NCBI RefSeq assembly: GCF_017742215.1
Contig: NZ_JAGHKP010000001.1
Location: 1 to 64,000, forward strand
DNA: 64,000 bases
Reading direction: 5' to 3'
Source of the DNA: Chitinophaga chungangae
GTDB taxonomy: Bacteria; Bacteroidota; Bacteroidia; Chitinophagales; Chitinophagaceae
Of the stretch, positions 9,123 to 17,384 are shown piece after piece (the stretch's first letter is position 1; each line of letters begins with the position of its first letter). The position numbers and the translations under genes were made by a program. A model generated the notes under the pieces. That model saw nothing but the letters and a program-made list of their open reading frames with translations. It searched no databases and was not told the origin of the DNA.

Positions 9123-9152
9123 GAGCCCGGGCCCCTGCCCGGGCTTTTTTTA
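9123..9152 (+). terminator. Rho-independent terminator
   Basis: A 9-bp GC-rich stem (AGCCCGGGC pairing with GCCCGGGCT) is followed by seven T residues, just after the second TPR gene. Confidence 0.9.
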
Positions 9153-9278
9153 TGTTATCGGTTTAATCTCAATCTATTATGTATAAAATACGCTGAGCCG
9201 GAAACTGTGGAAACCAAGTAATCATATCTTATTATATTACATATACAAAAAAAAGATTAGATTTCTTGTCGTCGTCGA

Positions 9279-9309
9279 TTTGATTTCTAGTTTAGTTGCA
9301 GTATTTTTG
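9279..9309 (+). promoter_or_regulatory. Promoter of the nuo operon
   Basis: A perfect Bacteroidota housekeeping promoter: TTTG at 9279-9282, a 19-nt spacer, then TATTTTTG (matching TAnnTTTG) at 9302-9309. The expected transcription start lies about 25 nt before the nuoA ATG at 9340. This also argues against the longer ORF start at 9280, which would fall inside the promoter. Confidence 0.8.
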
Positions 9310-9339
9310 CGCTTTCGGACAATTTATATTGGGAAGCTT

Positions 9340-9732
9340 ATGTTTTTTACCGCTGAAATTTTGACTGCTAACACGCCATTCAGTTATTTCCCTATCGTTT
9401 TACAACTGATTGCCGCGCTTGGTTTTGTTGGCGTTACGATGATTGCCACTCACTTTTTAGGACCCAAACGGAAAACCAAAGACAAGCTGGAGAACTTCGA
9501 AAGCGGTATCGAGCAGATGGGCAATGCCCGTCAGCCTGTGGCCATCAAGTATTTCCTCACCGCCATCCTCTTCGTGCTGTTCGATGTGGAGGTGATCTTT
9601 TTTTATCCGTACGCTGTTAATTTCAAGGAGTTGGGCTGGGAAGGTTTCCTGGCCATGATTGCATTTGTGGCATTTTTTATGGGCGGTTTCTTCTATATTA
9701 TCAAGAAGGGAGCGCTCCGCTGGGAAGATTAA
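9340..9732 (+). CDS. nuoA: NADH-quinone oxidoreductase subunit A
   Basis: A small inner-membrane subunit of respiratory complex I that helps form the quinone-site and E-channel region together with NuoH and NuoJ. The 130-residue protein shows three hydrophobic helices and the family blocks KTKDKLENFESGIE and LFDVEVIFFYP, whose acidic residues are conserved. Length is normal. The ATG at 9340 is chosen because the upstream extension overlaps the promoter and the family starts with a hydrophobic helix. First gene of the nuoA-N operon. Confidence 0.95.
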   Translation: MFFTAEILTANTPFSYFPIVLQLIAALGFVGVTMIATHFLGPKRKTKDKLENFESGIEQMGNARQPVAIKYFLTAILFVLFDVEVIFFYPYAVNFKELGWEGFLAMIAFVAFFMGGFFYIIKKGALRWED

Positions 9733-9796
9733 TTTAAGTTAACTATTAATAAAGGTCCCGCCAGGTTTTGGCCTTGCGGGACAGGAGGGTAAAGAT

Positions 9797-10360
9797 ATGT
9801 CTCGTCCTGTTCAATTTAATAATAAGGTGAAGCTGGTGGAAATGCCGCAAGGCTACTCCGGCGAAGGTTTTTTTGCCACTTCTCTTGATAAGGCGATCGG
9901 CCTGGCGCGCAAGAACTCGATCTGGCCGCTGCCATTCGCCACTTCCTGCTGTGGTATTGAATTTATGGCTACCATGGCCGCTCACTACGATCTCGCGCGT
10001 TTCGGCTCCGAGCGCCTGGGCTTTACGCCCCGCCAGTGCGACCTGCTGATGGTAATGGGCACGATCGCCAAGAAGATGGGCCCCGTACTGCGCCAGGTAT
10101 ACCTGCAAATGGCTGAGCCCCGCTGGGTGATTGCCGTTGGCGCCTGCGCCAGCAGCGGCGGTATCTTCGATACTTATTCCGTATTGCAGGGCATCGACCA
10201 GATCATCCCGGTAGACGTGTACGTGCCGGGCTGCCCGCCCCGCCCGGAAGCCATCCTCGACGGCGTAATGCGCATCCAGGACCTGATCGGCCAGGAAAGC
10301 CTGCGCCGCCGCCACAGCGACCGCTATAAAGATTTGATGAATTCCTACGGAATAGAATAG
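9797..10360 (+). CDS. nuoB: NADH-quinone oxidoreductase subunit B
   Basis: Peripheral-arm subunit of complex I that carries the terminal iron-sulfur cluster N2, the electron donor to quinone. The four expected cysteines are present: adjacent Cys51-Cys52 (ATSCCGIEF), Cys117 (VGACASSGG) and Cys146 (VPGCPPRPE). The 187 residues match the family. It follows nuoA by 64 nt and precedes nuoC by 19 nt. Confidence 0.97.
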   Translation: MSRPVQFNNKVKLVEMPQGYSGEGFFATSLDKAIGLARKNSIWPLPFATSCCGIEFMATMAAHYDLARFGSERLGFTPRQCDLLMVMGTIAKKMGPVLRQVYLQMAEPRWVIAVGACASSGGIFDTYSVLQGIDQIIPVDVYVPGCPPRPEAILDGVMRIQDLIGQESLRRRHSDRYKDLMNSYGIE

Positions 10361-10379
10361 AAACGATAATAGCTTATAC

Positions 10380-10901
10380 ATGTCTTTGACGAACGAGCAT
10401 ATAAAAAACAGGCTGGTTGAGAAATTCGGCGAAGCGTTGACGAACTTTGAAGAATCGCACGGGATGCTGTCTTTTCACGCCCCCAAGGAACTGAACCTCA
10501 AAGTAATGCAGTTCCTGTACGACGAAGAGGACCTGCAGTTCCGCTTCCTGTCCGACCTCACCGCTGTACATTATCCCGATCAGAAAGGGGCGGAGCTGGC
10601 GGTGGTGTACCACCTGCACGCTTTTGTGCCCAATGTTCGCCTCCGGTTTAAAGTATTTACCGACATTCAGGCGCCGCAGGTGTTTACGGCTTCGCAGCTG
10701 TTTTCTACCGCCAACTGGATGGAGAGGGAAACGTACGACTTCTTCGGGGTCGATTTTGTGGGCCATCCCAACCTCATCCGCATCCTGAACGTGGATGAAA
10801 TGGATTATTTCCCCATGCGCAAGGAATTTCCGCTGGAAGACCAGAGCCGTGTGGATAAAGACGATGAAATGTTCGGCCGCGGCGGAAGCGTCGGGATTTA
10901 A
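10380..10901 (+). CDS. nuoC: NADH-quinone oxidoreductase subunit C
   Basis: The 30-kDa-type subunit of the complex I peripheral arm, which packs against NuoD and has no cofactor. Its 173 residues carry the family signature WMERETYDFFGVDFVGHPNL and the following PL block (RKEFPLEDQ). NuoC and NuoD are separate here, unlike the fused NuoCD of enterobacteria. It ends 24 nt before nuoD. Confidence 0.96.
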   Translation: MSLTNEHIKNRLVEKFGEALTNFEESHGMLSFHAPKELNLKVMQFLYDEEDLQFRFLSDLTAVHYPDQKGAELAVVYHLHAFVPNVRLRFKVFTDIQAPQVFTASQLFSTANWMERETYDFFGVDFVGHPNLIRILNVDEMDYFPMRKEFPLEDQSRVDKDDEMFGRGGSVGI

Positions 10902-10925
10902 TTAACACTACTATCAAGCTAGGAT

Positions 10926-12143
10926 ATGTCAGAGCAGCAACATATAAAATTACCGGAAGGCTCCATCGAGAAACAAACCAGTACGCTCAACCTGGGCCCT
11001 ACGCATCCTGCCACGCACGGTGTGTTCCAGAACATTCTGGAGATGGACGGCGAAAGGATCGTGTCTGCCACCCCCACCGTGGGCTACATTCACCGCGCAT
11101 TCGAAAAGATCGCGGAACGCAGGCCGTATTACCAGATCACGCCGCTCACCGACCGCCTCAACTACTGTTCCGCCCCGATCAACAACATCGGCTGGCACCT
11201 GACCGTAGAAAAACTGCTGGGCATTCAAACGCCCAAACGCGTGGATTATCTCCGCGTGATCATCATGGAACTGGCGCGCATTACCGACCACCTGATCTGC
11301 AACTCCGTGATCGGGGTAGACAGCGGCGCGTTCACCGGTTTCCTTTACGTAATGCAATACCGCGAGCTGGTGTATGAGATCTATGAAGAGATCTGCGGCT
11401 CCCGCCTTACTACCAATATCGGCCGCGTGGGCGGTTTCGAAAGAAACTTCACCCCCGTTGCTTTCCAGAAAATTGAAAAGTTCCTCGCCGAATACCCGGC
11501 CGTGCTGAAAGAGTTTGAAAACCTTTTCACGCGCAACCGCATCTTCATGGAACGTACCCAGGGCGTTGGCGGCATTTCAGCCGAAAGGGCCATGAACTAC
11601 GGTTTCACCGGCCCGAACCTGCGCGCTACCGGCGTGGATTACGATGTGCGCGTGGCTAACCCATACAGTTCTTACCAGGACTTCGAGTTCAGCATTCCCG
11701 TAGGCTCCACCGGCGACACCTACGACCGCTTCCTGGTGCGCAATGCGGAAATGTGGCAGAGCCTCGGCATCATCCGCCAGGCGATGGACAAGATCAAACA
11801 GTTGCCCGAGCATGAATACCATGCGGACGTGCCGGCTTATTACCTGCCTGATAAAGACGACGTATATACGAAAATGGAAGCGCTCATCTATCACTTCAAG
11901 ATCGTGATGGGTGAAACCGATATTTTACCGGGGGAATTGTACAATCCTGTCGAAGGGGCGAACGGGGAACTGGGCTTCTATCTCATCAGCGATGGCGGCC
12001 GTTCGCCATACAGGTTGCACTTCCGCAGGCCCTGTTTCATTTATTACCAGGCTTATCCTGAAATGGTGAAAGGTGCAATGCTCAGCGATGCGATCATTTG
12101 TATGAGCTCGCTGAACCTGATCGCGGGTGAGCTGGACGCTTAG
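10926..12143 (+). CDS. nuoD: NADH-quinone oxidoreductase subunit D
   Basis: The 49-kDa-type subunit of complex I, related to the large subunit of NiFe hydrogenases, which lines the quinone pocket beside NuoB. The 405 residues include LGPTHPATHG near residue 25, with the His that faces quinone, GYIHRAFEK, and the C-terminal region ending in SLNLIAGELD. Length is normal. A frameshifted WG-repeat gene follows it instead of nuoE. Confidence 0.97.
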   Translation: MSEQQHIKLPEGSIEKQTSTLNLGPTHPATHGVFQNILEMDGERIVSATPTVGYIHRAFEKIAERRPYYQITPLTDRLNYCSAPINNIGWHLTVEKLLGIQTPKRVDYLRVIIMELARITDHLICNSVIGVDSGAFTGFLYVMQYRELVYEIYEEICGSRLTTNIGRVGGFERNFTPVAFQKIEKFLAEYPAVLKEFENLFTRNRIFMERTQGVGGISAERAMNYGFTGPNLRATGVDYDVRVANPYSSYQDFEFSIPVGSTGDTYDRFLVRNAEMWQSLGIIRQAMDKIKQLPEHEYHADVPAYYLPDKDDVYTKMEALIYHFKIVMGETDILPGELYNPVEGANGELGFYLISDGGRSPYRLHFRRPCFIYYQAYPEMVKGAMLSDAIICMSSLNLIAGELDA

Positions 12144-12159
12144 GACAATTACGTTCCTT

Positions 12160-12450
12160 ATGATACCTGTGAAAAAAGTTCTTTGTTTTTTAATATGCAT
12201 AACTACCCTGAAAACCGCCATGGCGCAGGAATACCTGCCACAGCCCTGTACAGGGCCGAAGCAGGAGTTGATCACCTTTCTGAAAGGCGGCAAATGGGGG
12301 TTCTGCAACCGTGATAAAAAGCTGGTGATACCTGCTGTGTACGACGATGCCGCTGCTTTCGGAACGGTGCCGCTGAATGCCGGAATGCTGTACTATCCCA
12401 CGCCGGAGCAGGCGTCGGTGCGGCCATTCCGCCCGTGTGCGATAAAGTAA
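12160..12450 (+). pseudogene. WG-repeat protein, N-terminal fragment (frameshifted)
   Basis: The ORF starts at ATG 12160, 17 nt after nuoD, with a probable signal peptide (KKVLCFLICITTLKTAMAQ). It then has one WG repeat (KWGFCNRDKKLVIPAVYDDA) and runs out of frame at a stop at 12448-12450. The C-terminal part continues in the -1 frame from about 12430, where the two ORFs overlap. The likely cause is a single-base deletion around 12425-12435. As one gene this would be an exported protein of about 277 residues. A sequencing error cannot be excluded. Confidence 0.65.
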
Positions 12451-12992
12451 GCCTTTGGGCGAACGGTGATTTTTACGTGGAGCTCGACCATAAGGCAGGC
12501 GTGATGGACAGCAGCAAAAACTGGATCGTGCCGATAGAGTTTGATGAAGTCGTGCAGATCCGGTTGAACAACGAACGGTACCCTGTGATGTTCAGAGGAT
12601 ATAAAGTGATGCGGAACGGCCGGTGGGGGCTGTATGCAGAGGGCCGGCAGAAGATCCCGGCGAAATACCGGCAGCTCATGATCATGGAAGTCTGGAGCTT
12701 CAACTGGTACAAAGCGCAAAACGAAAACGGCTCCTGGTGCCTGCTGGACGAGAATGGAAAAAAGATAAGCGATACGTACGAAGAAATGGGGACATATAGC
12801 GCGATAGTAGACAGGATGGCGGTGAAAAACAAAGGGAAGTGGGGATTTGTGGACAGTAAAGGAAAGGTACAGATCGCCTGTAAATATGCGGAAGTACAGG
12901 AGTTTCATTATGTGAACGGGCTGTCGCTGGTGAAAGACGGGAACCGGAGTTTTTATGTGGATTGCAGCGGGACCGAGTATTACGCAAACTGA
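12435..12992 (+). pseudogene. WG-repeat protein, C-terminal fragment (frameshifted)
   Basis: 185 codons open from a GTG at 12435 with no signal peptide or own start region. It carries at least three further WG-type repeats: AGVMDSSKNWIVPIEFDEV, GRWGLYAEGRQKIPAKY and GKWGFVDSKGKVQIACKYAEV. This continues the N-terminal fragment just upstream in another frame. The function of WG-repeat proteins of this kind is not known. Its position between nuoD and nuoE is not typical of complex I operons and suggests an insertion that is now decaying. If the sequence is correct, only separate fragments would be made. Confidence 0.65.
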
Positions 12993-13030
12993 AAAGGACA
13001 ATAAAGTTTATCAATAAAGAAGTTTAATAA

Positions 13031-13525
13031 ATGGCCGTTCAATTTTCTGAAGAGAAGCTGAATAAAGTAAAAGAGATCATAGCGCGCTACCCGGAAGGGA
13101 AGCAGAAAAGCGCGTTGATTCCGGTGCTGCACCTGGCCCAGGAATCGTTCGGCGGCTGGCTCAGCTCTGAAACGATGGACTATGTGGCTTCGCTGCTGCA
13201 GATCACGCCCATCGAAGTGTACGAGGTGGCTACTTTTTATTCCATGTACAACCTGAAGCCCGTAGGCAAATACCTTTTCGAGGTATGCCATACCGGCCCG
13301 TGCATGGTTAGCGGGTCAGACAACATCATTGCATATATCAAAGAGAAGCTGGGCATCGACGTGGGAGAAACCACGCCGGACGGCCTGTTTACCCTCAAAA
13401 CCGTGGAGTGCCTCGGCGCCTGCGGTTATGCGCCGATGATGCAGCTGGGCAAGTTCTACAAAGAGCACCTCACGAAGGAGAAGGTAGACCAGATCATCGC
13501 GGAGCTTCGTGCCCAGGCGAACTAA
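13031..13525 (+). CDS. nuoE: NADH-quinone oxidoreductase subunit E
   Basis: The 24-kDa-type subunit of the NADH-dehydrogenase module, holding the [2Fe-2S] cluster N1a in a thioredoxin-like fold. The four ligands are Cys86 and Cys91 (VCHTGPC) and Cys127 and Cys131 (ECLGACG). The 164 residues fit the family. It starts 38 nt after the WG-repeat fragment. It is separated from nuoF by an unusual 269-nt gap. Confidence 0.96.
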   Translation: MAVQFSEEKLNKVKEIIARYPEGKQKSALIPVLHLAQESFGGWLSSETMDYVASLLQITPIEVYEVATFYSMYNLKPVGKYLFEVCHTGPCMVSGSDNIIAYIKEKLGIDVGETTPDGLFTLKTVECLGACGYAPMMQLGKFYKEHLTKEKVDQIIAELRAQAN

Positions 13526-13567
13526 AGCCACCCGGAAAAGGACCGGAAGCTGACGTGTGCGACGCAA

Positions 13568-13776
13568 CGGCGGCTGAGGAACGATCCGCCGCCGGGAGCA
13601 TAAAAAATGAAGGGACCGATCGAAGAACAAAGCGGGTCGGGAGGGTTCAGCAAAAAAGTTGCTGAAAGAGAGAAGACAGCGTACAGTCTTCGCACAAAAA
13701 ACGCCGGTTGCGCGGAACGCAATGCGGCGACGAACAAGAAACAAAACAATTGCCGCAAAGCAATGCTGCAGCGGCA
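13568..13776 (+). other. Hairpin-rich segment between nuoE and nuoF
   Basis: This 269-nt gap (13526-13794) has no convincing ORF and contains five successive inverted repeats on the transcribed strand. They are CGGCGG/CCGCCG (13568-13591), TTCAGCAA/TTGCTGAA with a 5-nt loop (13646-13666), GAAGAC/GTCTTC (13672-13691), an 11-bp stem with one bulge around GTTGCG/CGCAAT (13702-13729), and TGCCGC/GCGGCA (13751-13776). None is followed by a T-tract, so they are not simple terminators. It could be a structured RNA, an mRNA processing or stability element, or a remnant of inserted DNA. Confidence 0.4.
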
Positions 13777-13794
13777 CCTTTATAAAGCGAGACA

Positions 13795-15156
13795 ATGGGA
13801 CGTAAATTATTGTTAGACAAGGCGCATATAGAAGGCATCCGGTACTACGACGTATACCGGAAGAACGGCGGTTATGCCGCTGCTGAAAAGGCCCTGAAGA
13901 GCATGAGCCCGGATCAGGTGACAGAAGAAGTTAAAAAAAGCGGTCTCCGCGGCCGTGGCGGCGCGGGTTTCCCCACGGGGCTCAAATGGAGCTTCCTGGC
14001 AAAGCCTGAAGGCGTGCCCCGTTACCTTGTTTGCAATGCAGACGAATCGGAGCCCGGTACCTTCAAAGACCGCTACCTGATGGAATTTATCCCGCACCTG
14101 CTCATCGAAGGCCTGCTGATCTCCAGCTTCGCCCTCGGCGCAAACCGCACCTACATCTACATCCGCGGCGAATACGCCTGGATCCCCGATATACTCGAAG
14201 AAGCGATCGCCGACGCGCATAAAAACGGCTGGCTGGGCAAAAACATCCAGGGCACCGGTTTTGACCTGGACATTTACGTTCAGCGCGGCGCGGGCGCTTA
14301 CATCTGCGGCGAAGAAACGGCGCTGATTGAATCGCTGGAAGGCAAACGCGGCAACCCGCGCATCAAACCGCCGTTCCCCGCCGTAAAAGGCCTGTGGCAA
14401 AGCCCCACCGTGGTGAACAACGTGGAAACGCTCGCAGCCGTAGTGCCCATCATCAACATCGGCGGCGACGAATATTCCAAATTCGGCACCGGCAAATCCA
14501 CCGGCACCAAGCTCATTTCCGCCTGCGGCAACCTCAACAAGCCCGGCGTGTACGAGATCGACATGAGCATTTCCGTAGAAGAATTTATTTACTCAGACGA
14601 ATACTGCGGCGGCATCCCGAACGGCAAACGCCTGAAAGCATGCATCCCGGGCGGCTCTTCCGTGCCCATCCTGCCGGCCAACCTGCTGCTCAAAACAGCC
14701 AAAGGCGAGACCCGCATGATGACCTACGAAAGCCTTAACGACGGCGGTTTCGCCACCGGTACCATGATGGGCTCCGGCGGTTTTATCGTGCTGGACGAAG
14801 ACCAGTGCGTGGTGCGCCACACCATGAGCCTGGCTCGTTTTTATCACCACGAAAGCTGCGGGCAGTGCAGCCCCTGCCGCGAAGGCACCGGCTGGATGAA
14901 AAAAGTGCTGCTGAACATCGAGAACGGTAAAGGCAAAATGAGCGATATAGACCTGCTGTGGGACATCCAGCGGAAAATAGAGGGCAATACGATTTGTCCC
15001 CTCGGCGACGCGGCCGCATGGCCGGTAGCCGCTGCCATCCGCCACTTCAGGGACGAATTCGAATGGCATGTGACGAACCCGGAAGAAGCGGTGAAACGCA
15101 ACTTCGGGCTGGCGCATTACGCAGACCCGCTGCCAGTGGTAGCCGCGGTGGTGTGA
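13795..15156 (+). CDS. nuoF: NADH-quinone oxidoreductase subunit F
   Basis: The NADH-oxidising subunit of complex I, binding FMN, NADH and the [4Fe-4S] cluster N3. The glycine-rich nucleotide site GLRGRGGAGFPTGLKW is near residues 50-65, and EPGTFKDR follows. The cluster ligands are Cys355, Cys358 and Cys361 (ESCGQCSPCREG) and Cys401 (TICPLGD). The 453 residues are normal. The ATG at 13795 gives the expected short N-terminus. Confidence 0.97.
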   Translation: MGRKLLLDKAHIEGIRYYDVYRKNGGYAAAEKALKSMSPDQVTEEVKKSGLRGRGGAGFPTGLKWSFLAKPEGVPRYLVCNADESEPGTFKDRYLMEFIPHLLIEGLLISSFALGANRTYIYIRGEYAWIPDILEEAIADAHKNGWLGKNIQGTGFDLDIYVQRGAGAYICGEETALIESLEGKRGNPRIKPPFPAVKGLWQSPTVVNNVETLAAVVPIINIGGDEYSKFGTGKSTGTKLISACGNLNKPGVYEIDMSISVEEFIYSDEYCGGIPNGKRLKACIPGGSSVPILPANLLLKTAKGETRMMTYESLNDGGFATGTMMGSGGFIVLDEDQCVVRHTMSLARFYHHESCGQCSPCREGTGWMKKVLLNIENGKGKMSDIDLLWDIQRKIEGNTICPLGDAAAWPVAAAIRHFRDEFEWHVTNPEEAVKRNFGLAHYADPLPVVAAVV

Positions 15157-15195
15157 TAAGGAAACAACATTATTTTTCTTTTTTACTTTTTTATA

Positions 15196-16302
15196 ATGGC
15201 GGAAGAAAAGAAATTATTTAAGGTCAAAATAGATAACATCCCGGTGGAAGTGGAGCCGGGCACTACCATATTAAATGCCGCCCGTTTGATCGGCGGCGAT
15301 GTGGTGCCGCCCGCGATGTGTTATTATTCCAAACTGCAGGGCAGCGGCGGCAAATGCCGTACCTGCCTCGTGAAAGTGTCTAAAGGCTCCGATGCGGACC
15401 CCCGCCCCATGCCCAAGCTGGTAGCCAGCTGCCGCACCACCGTGATGGACGGCATGGAAGTGGCCAACATCACTTCGCCAGAAGTGCTGGAAGCCCGCAA
15501 AGGCGTGGTGGAATTCCTGCTGCTGAACCACCCGCTGGACTGCCCCGTATGCGACCAGGCCGGCGAATGCGACCTGCAGGACCTCAGCTACGAGCACGGC
15601 GTATCCGCCACCCGCTACGAGTTCAAACGCAGGACCTTCGAAAAGGAAGATATCGGCGAACACATCAAACTGCACATGACGCGCTGCATTCTTTGCTACC
15701 GCTGCGTGTTCACCGCCGACCAGCTGACCAACAACCGCCAGCACGGCATCCTGGGCCGCGGCGATCATTCCGAGATCAGTACTTACATTAAAGCATCCCT
15801 CGACCAGACCAACTTTATCGGTAACGTGATAGACGTTTGCCCGGTAGGCGCGCTCACCGACAGGACCGCAAGGTTCAAGAACCGCGTATGGTTCCTGAAA
15901 CCGGTAGACGCTCACCGCGAATGCCACGACCCGAACTGCTGCGGCAAAACCGTGCTTTGGATGCGTGGAGACGAGATCTTCCGCGTAACCGCGCGTAAAG
16001 ACAAATACGGCGAAGTGGAAGCATTTATCTGCGATACCTGCCGTTTCGAGAAAAAAGACGTGAAAGACTGGGTGGTGGAAGGCCCGCGTAAAGTGGCGCG
16101 TTACAGCGTGATCTCACAGGGTCACTACGTAGGCGTGCACAAACCGCACGAAACCGTGGCGAAAGTAATGGACGGCCGCCAGCCCAAACTGCTGATGGAC
16201 ATCCATTCGGTGAGCGAAGTGAACCAGCCCGCGGTAGACCTCAGCAAAATAGAAGGTCCCGCGCATTCCAACGATTTTCCTAAAAACAATGGTGCTCAAT
16301 AA
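15196..16302 (+). CDS. nuoG: NADH-quinone oxidoreductase subunit G, short form
   Basis: Iron-sulfur subunit of complex I, 368 residues against 700-900 in proteobacteria. It keeps the N-terminal [2Fe-2S] domain (Cys42, Cys54, Cys57, Cys79), the His112-Cys116-Cys119-Cys125 site of cluster N5 and the Cys164-Cys167-Cys170...Cys215 site of N4. After CPVGALTDR it ends within about 150 residues, so the whole molybdopterin-oxidoreductase-like domain is missing. An extra Cys-rich segment follows (Cys243, Cys248, Cys249, Cys279, Cys282), which may bind another metal or cluster. Short NuoG forms are known in Bacteroidota, so this is probably lineage-typical rather than a truncation. Confidence 0.93.
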   Translation: MAEEKKLFKVKIDNIPVEVEPGTTILNAARLIGGDVVPPAMCYYSKLQGSGGKCRTCLVKVSKGSDADPRPMPKLVASCRTTVMDGMEVANITSPEVLEARKGVVEFLLLNHPLDCPVCDQAGECDLQDLSYEHGVSATRYEFKRRTFEKEDIGEHIKLHMTRCILCYRCVFTADQLTNNRQHGILGRGDHSEISTYIKASLDQTNFIGNVIDVCPVGALTDRTARFKNRVWFLKPVDAHRECHDPNCCGKTVLWMRGDEIFRVTARKDKYGEVEAFICDTCRFEKKDVKDWVVEGPRKVARYSVISQGHYVGVHKPHETVAKVMDGRQPKLLMDIHSVSEVNQPAVDLSKIEGPAHSNDFPKNNGAQ

Positions 16303-16310
16303 AGCGAGAT

Positions 16311-17360
16311 ATGGATCTGACATTAATCGACAAGTATTTTTTGATTGAAAAGATCGGGCTGATCTCAGCGGTGCTGGCGATATCGCTGCTGATCGCGATG
16401 TACTCCACCTGGGCCGAGCGTAAAGTGGCCGCCTGGATACAGGACCGCCGCGGGCCTAACCGCGCAGGGCCTTTCGGTTTGCTGCAGCCATTGGCAGACG
16501 GCGGCAAGCTGTTTTTCAAAGAAGAGATCATCCCCTCCACCGCGAACCATTTCCTGTTCGTGCTCGGGCCTTCCATGGCCATGCTCACCGCTTGCCTCAC
16601 CAGCGCGGTAATTCCCTGGGGCGATGTGCTCAACTTCGGGGGGTATGCCGTAAGCCTCCAGATCGCGGATGTAAACATCGGCGTGCTCTGGATCATGGCC
16701 GTTGTAGGCATGGGCGTGTACGGCATCATGATCGGCGGTTGGGCTTCCAACAATAAATTCTCCCTGCTGGCCGCCTGCCGCGGCGCTTCGCAGGTGATCT
16801 CGTACGAACTGCCGATGGGCCTCGCGCTGATCGCGTTGTTCATGATCAGCGGTTCCCTCAGCCTGAAAGACATCGTGGAGCAACAACGCGACGGCCTTTG
16901 GTACGTAGTGCTGCAGCCTGTCGGTTTCCTTATCTTCCTCATTTGCGCATTCGCCGAATGTAACCGTACGCCATTCGACCTTCCCGAAGCGGAAAACGAG
17001 CTGAACGGCGGTTATCACCTGGAATATTCTTCCATGAAACTCGGCTTTTACCTTTTTGCCGAATACATCAACATGTTTATCAGCTCCGCGCTGATGGCCA
17101 CGCTCTATTTCGGCGGGTATAGCTTCCCGTATATGGACAGCCTGGGGCTCAGTCCCAACCTGGTGACCATCCTCGGCATCTGTGCATTGTTCCTGAAAAC
17201 ATTCGCTTTCATCTTCTTCTTCATGTGGGTAAGGTGGACGCTTCCGCGCTTCCGTTACGACCAGCTGATGAAGCTCGGATGGAAAGTGCTGATACCGCTG
17301 GCATTGCTGAACATGCTTATCACCGGCGCGGTGATACTGTACCGCCAGAACGGTTTTTAA
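16311..17360 (+). CDS. nuoH: NADH-quinone oxidoreductase subunit H
   Basis: An integral membrane subunit of complex I that forms the quinone-access tunnel between the arms. Its 349 residues form about eight hydrophobic helices with the family loops ERKVAAWIQDRRGPNRAGPFG (near residue 32) and FAECNRTPFDLPEAENEL (near residue 215). It starts 8 nt after nuoG, and nuoI follows after 24 nt. Confidence 0.97.
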   Translation: MDLTLIDKYFLIEKIGLISAVLAISLLIAMYSTWAERKVAAWIQDRRGPNRAGPFGLLQPLADGGKLFFKEEIIPSTANHFLFVLGPSMAMLTACLTSAVIPWGDVLNFGGYAVSLQIADVNIGVLWIMAVVGMGVYGIMIGGWASNNKFSLLAACRGASQVISYELPMGLALIALFMISGSLSLKDIVEQQRDGLWYVVLQPVGFLIFLICAFAECNRTPFDLPEAENELNGGYHLEYSSMKLGFYLFAEYINMFISSALMATLYFGGYSFPYMDSLGLSPNLVTILGICALFLKTFAFIFFFMWVRWTLPRFRYDQLMKLGWKVLIPLALLNMLITGAVILYRQNGF

Positions 17361-17384
17361 TTTGATCACGCTGAAACTCATTAT

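Noticed and set aside
10380..12143. NuoC-NuoD fusion
   Set aside because: The two frames are separated by a stop and 24 nt, with a proper start for nuoD.
12127..12159. Earlier GTG start for the WG-repeat fragment inside nuoD
   Set aside because: The extension overlaps nuoD and hides the signal peptide, which begins after ATG 12160.
12400..12450. Programmed ribosomal frameshifting in the WG-repeat gene
   Set aside because: The -1 direction would fit, but no slippery heptamer and no downstream pseudoknot were seen, so an indel is more likely.
13607..13816. A 69-codon ORF in the nuoE-nuoF gap, overlapping nuoF
   Set aside because: Its composition is that of non-coding sequence (many Lys, Asn, Arg and scattered Cys), it overlaps the well-supported nuoF start, and it covers the inverted repeats.
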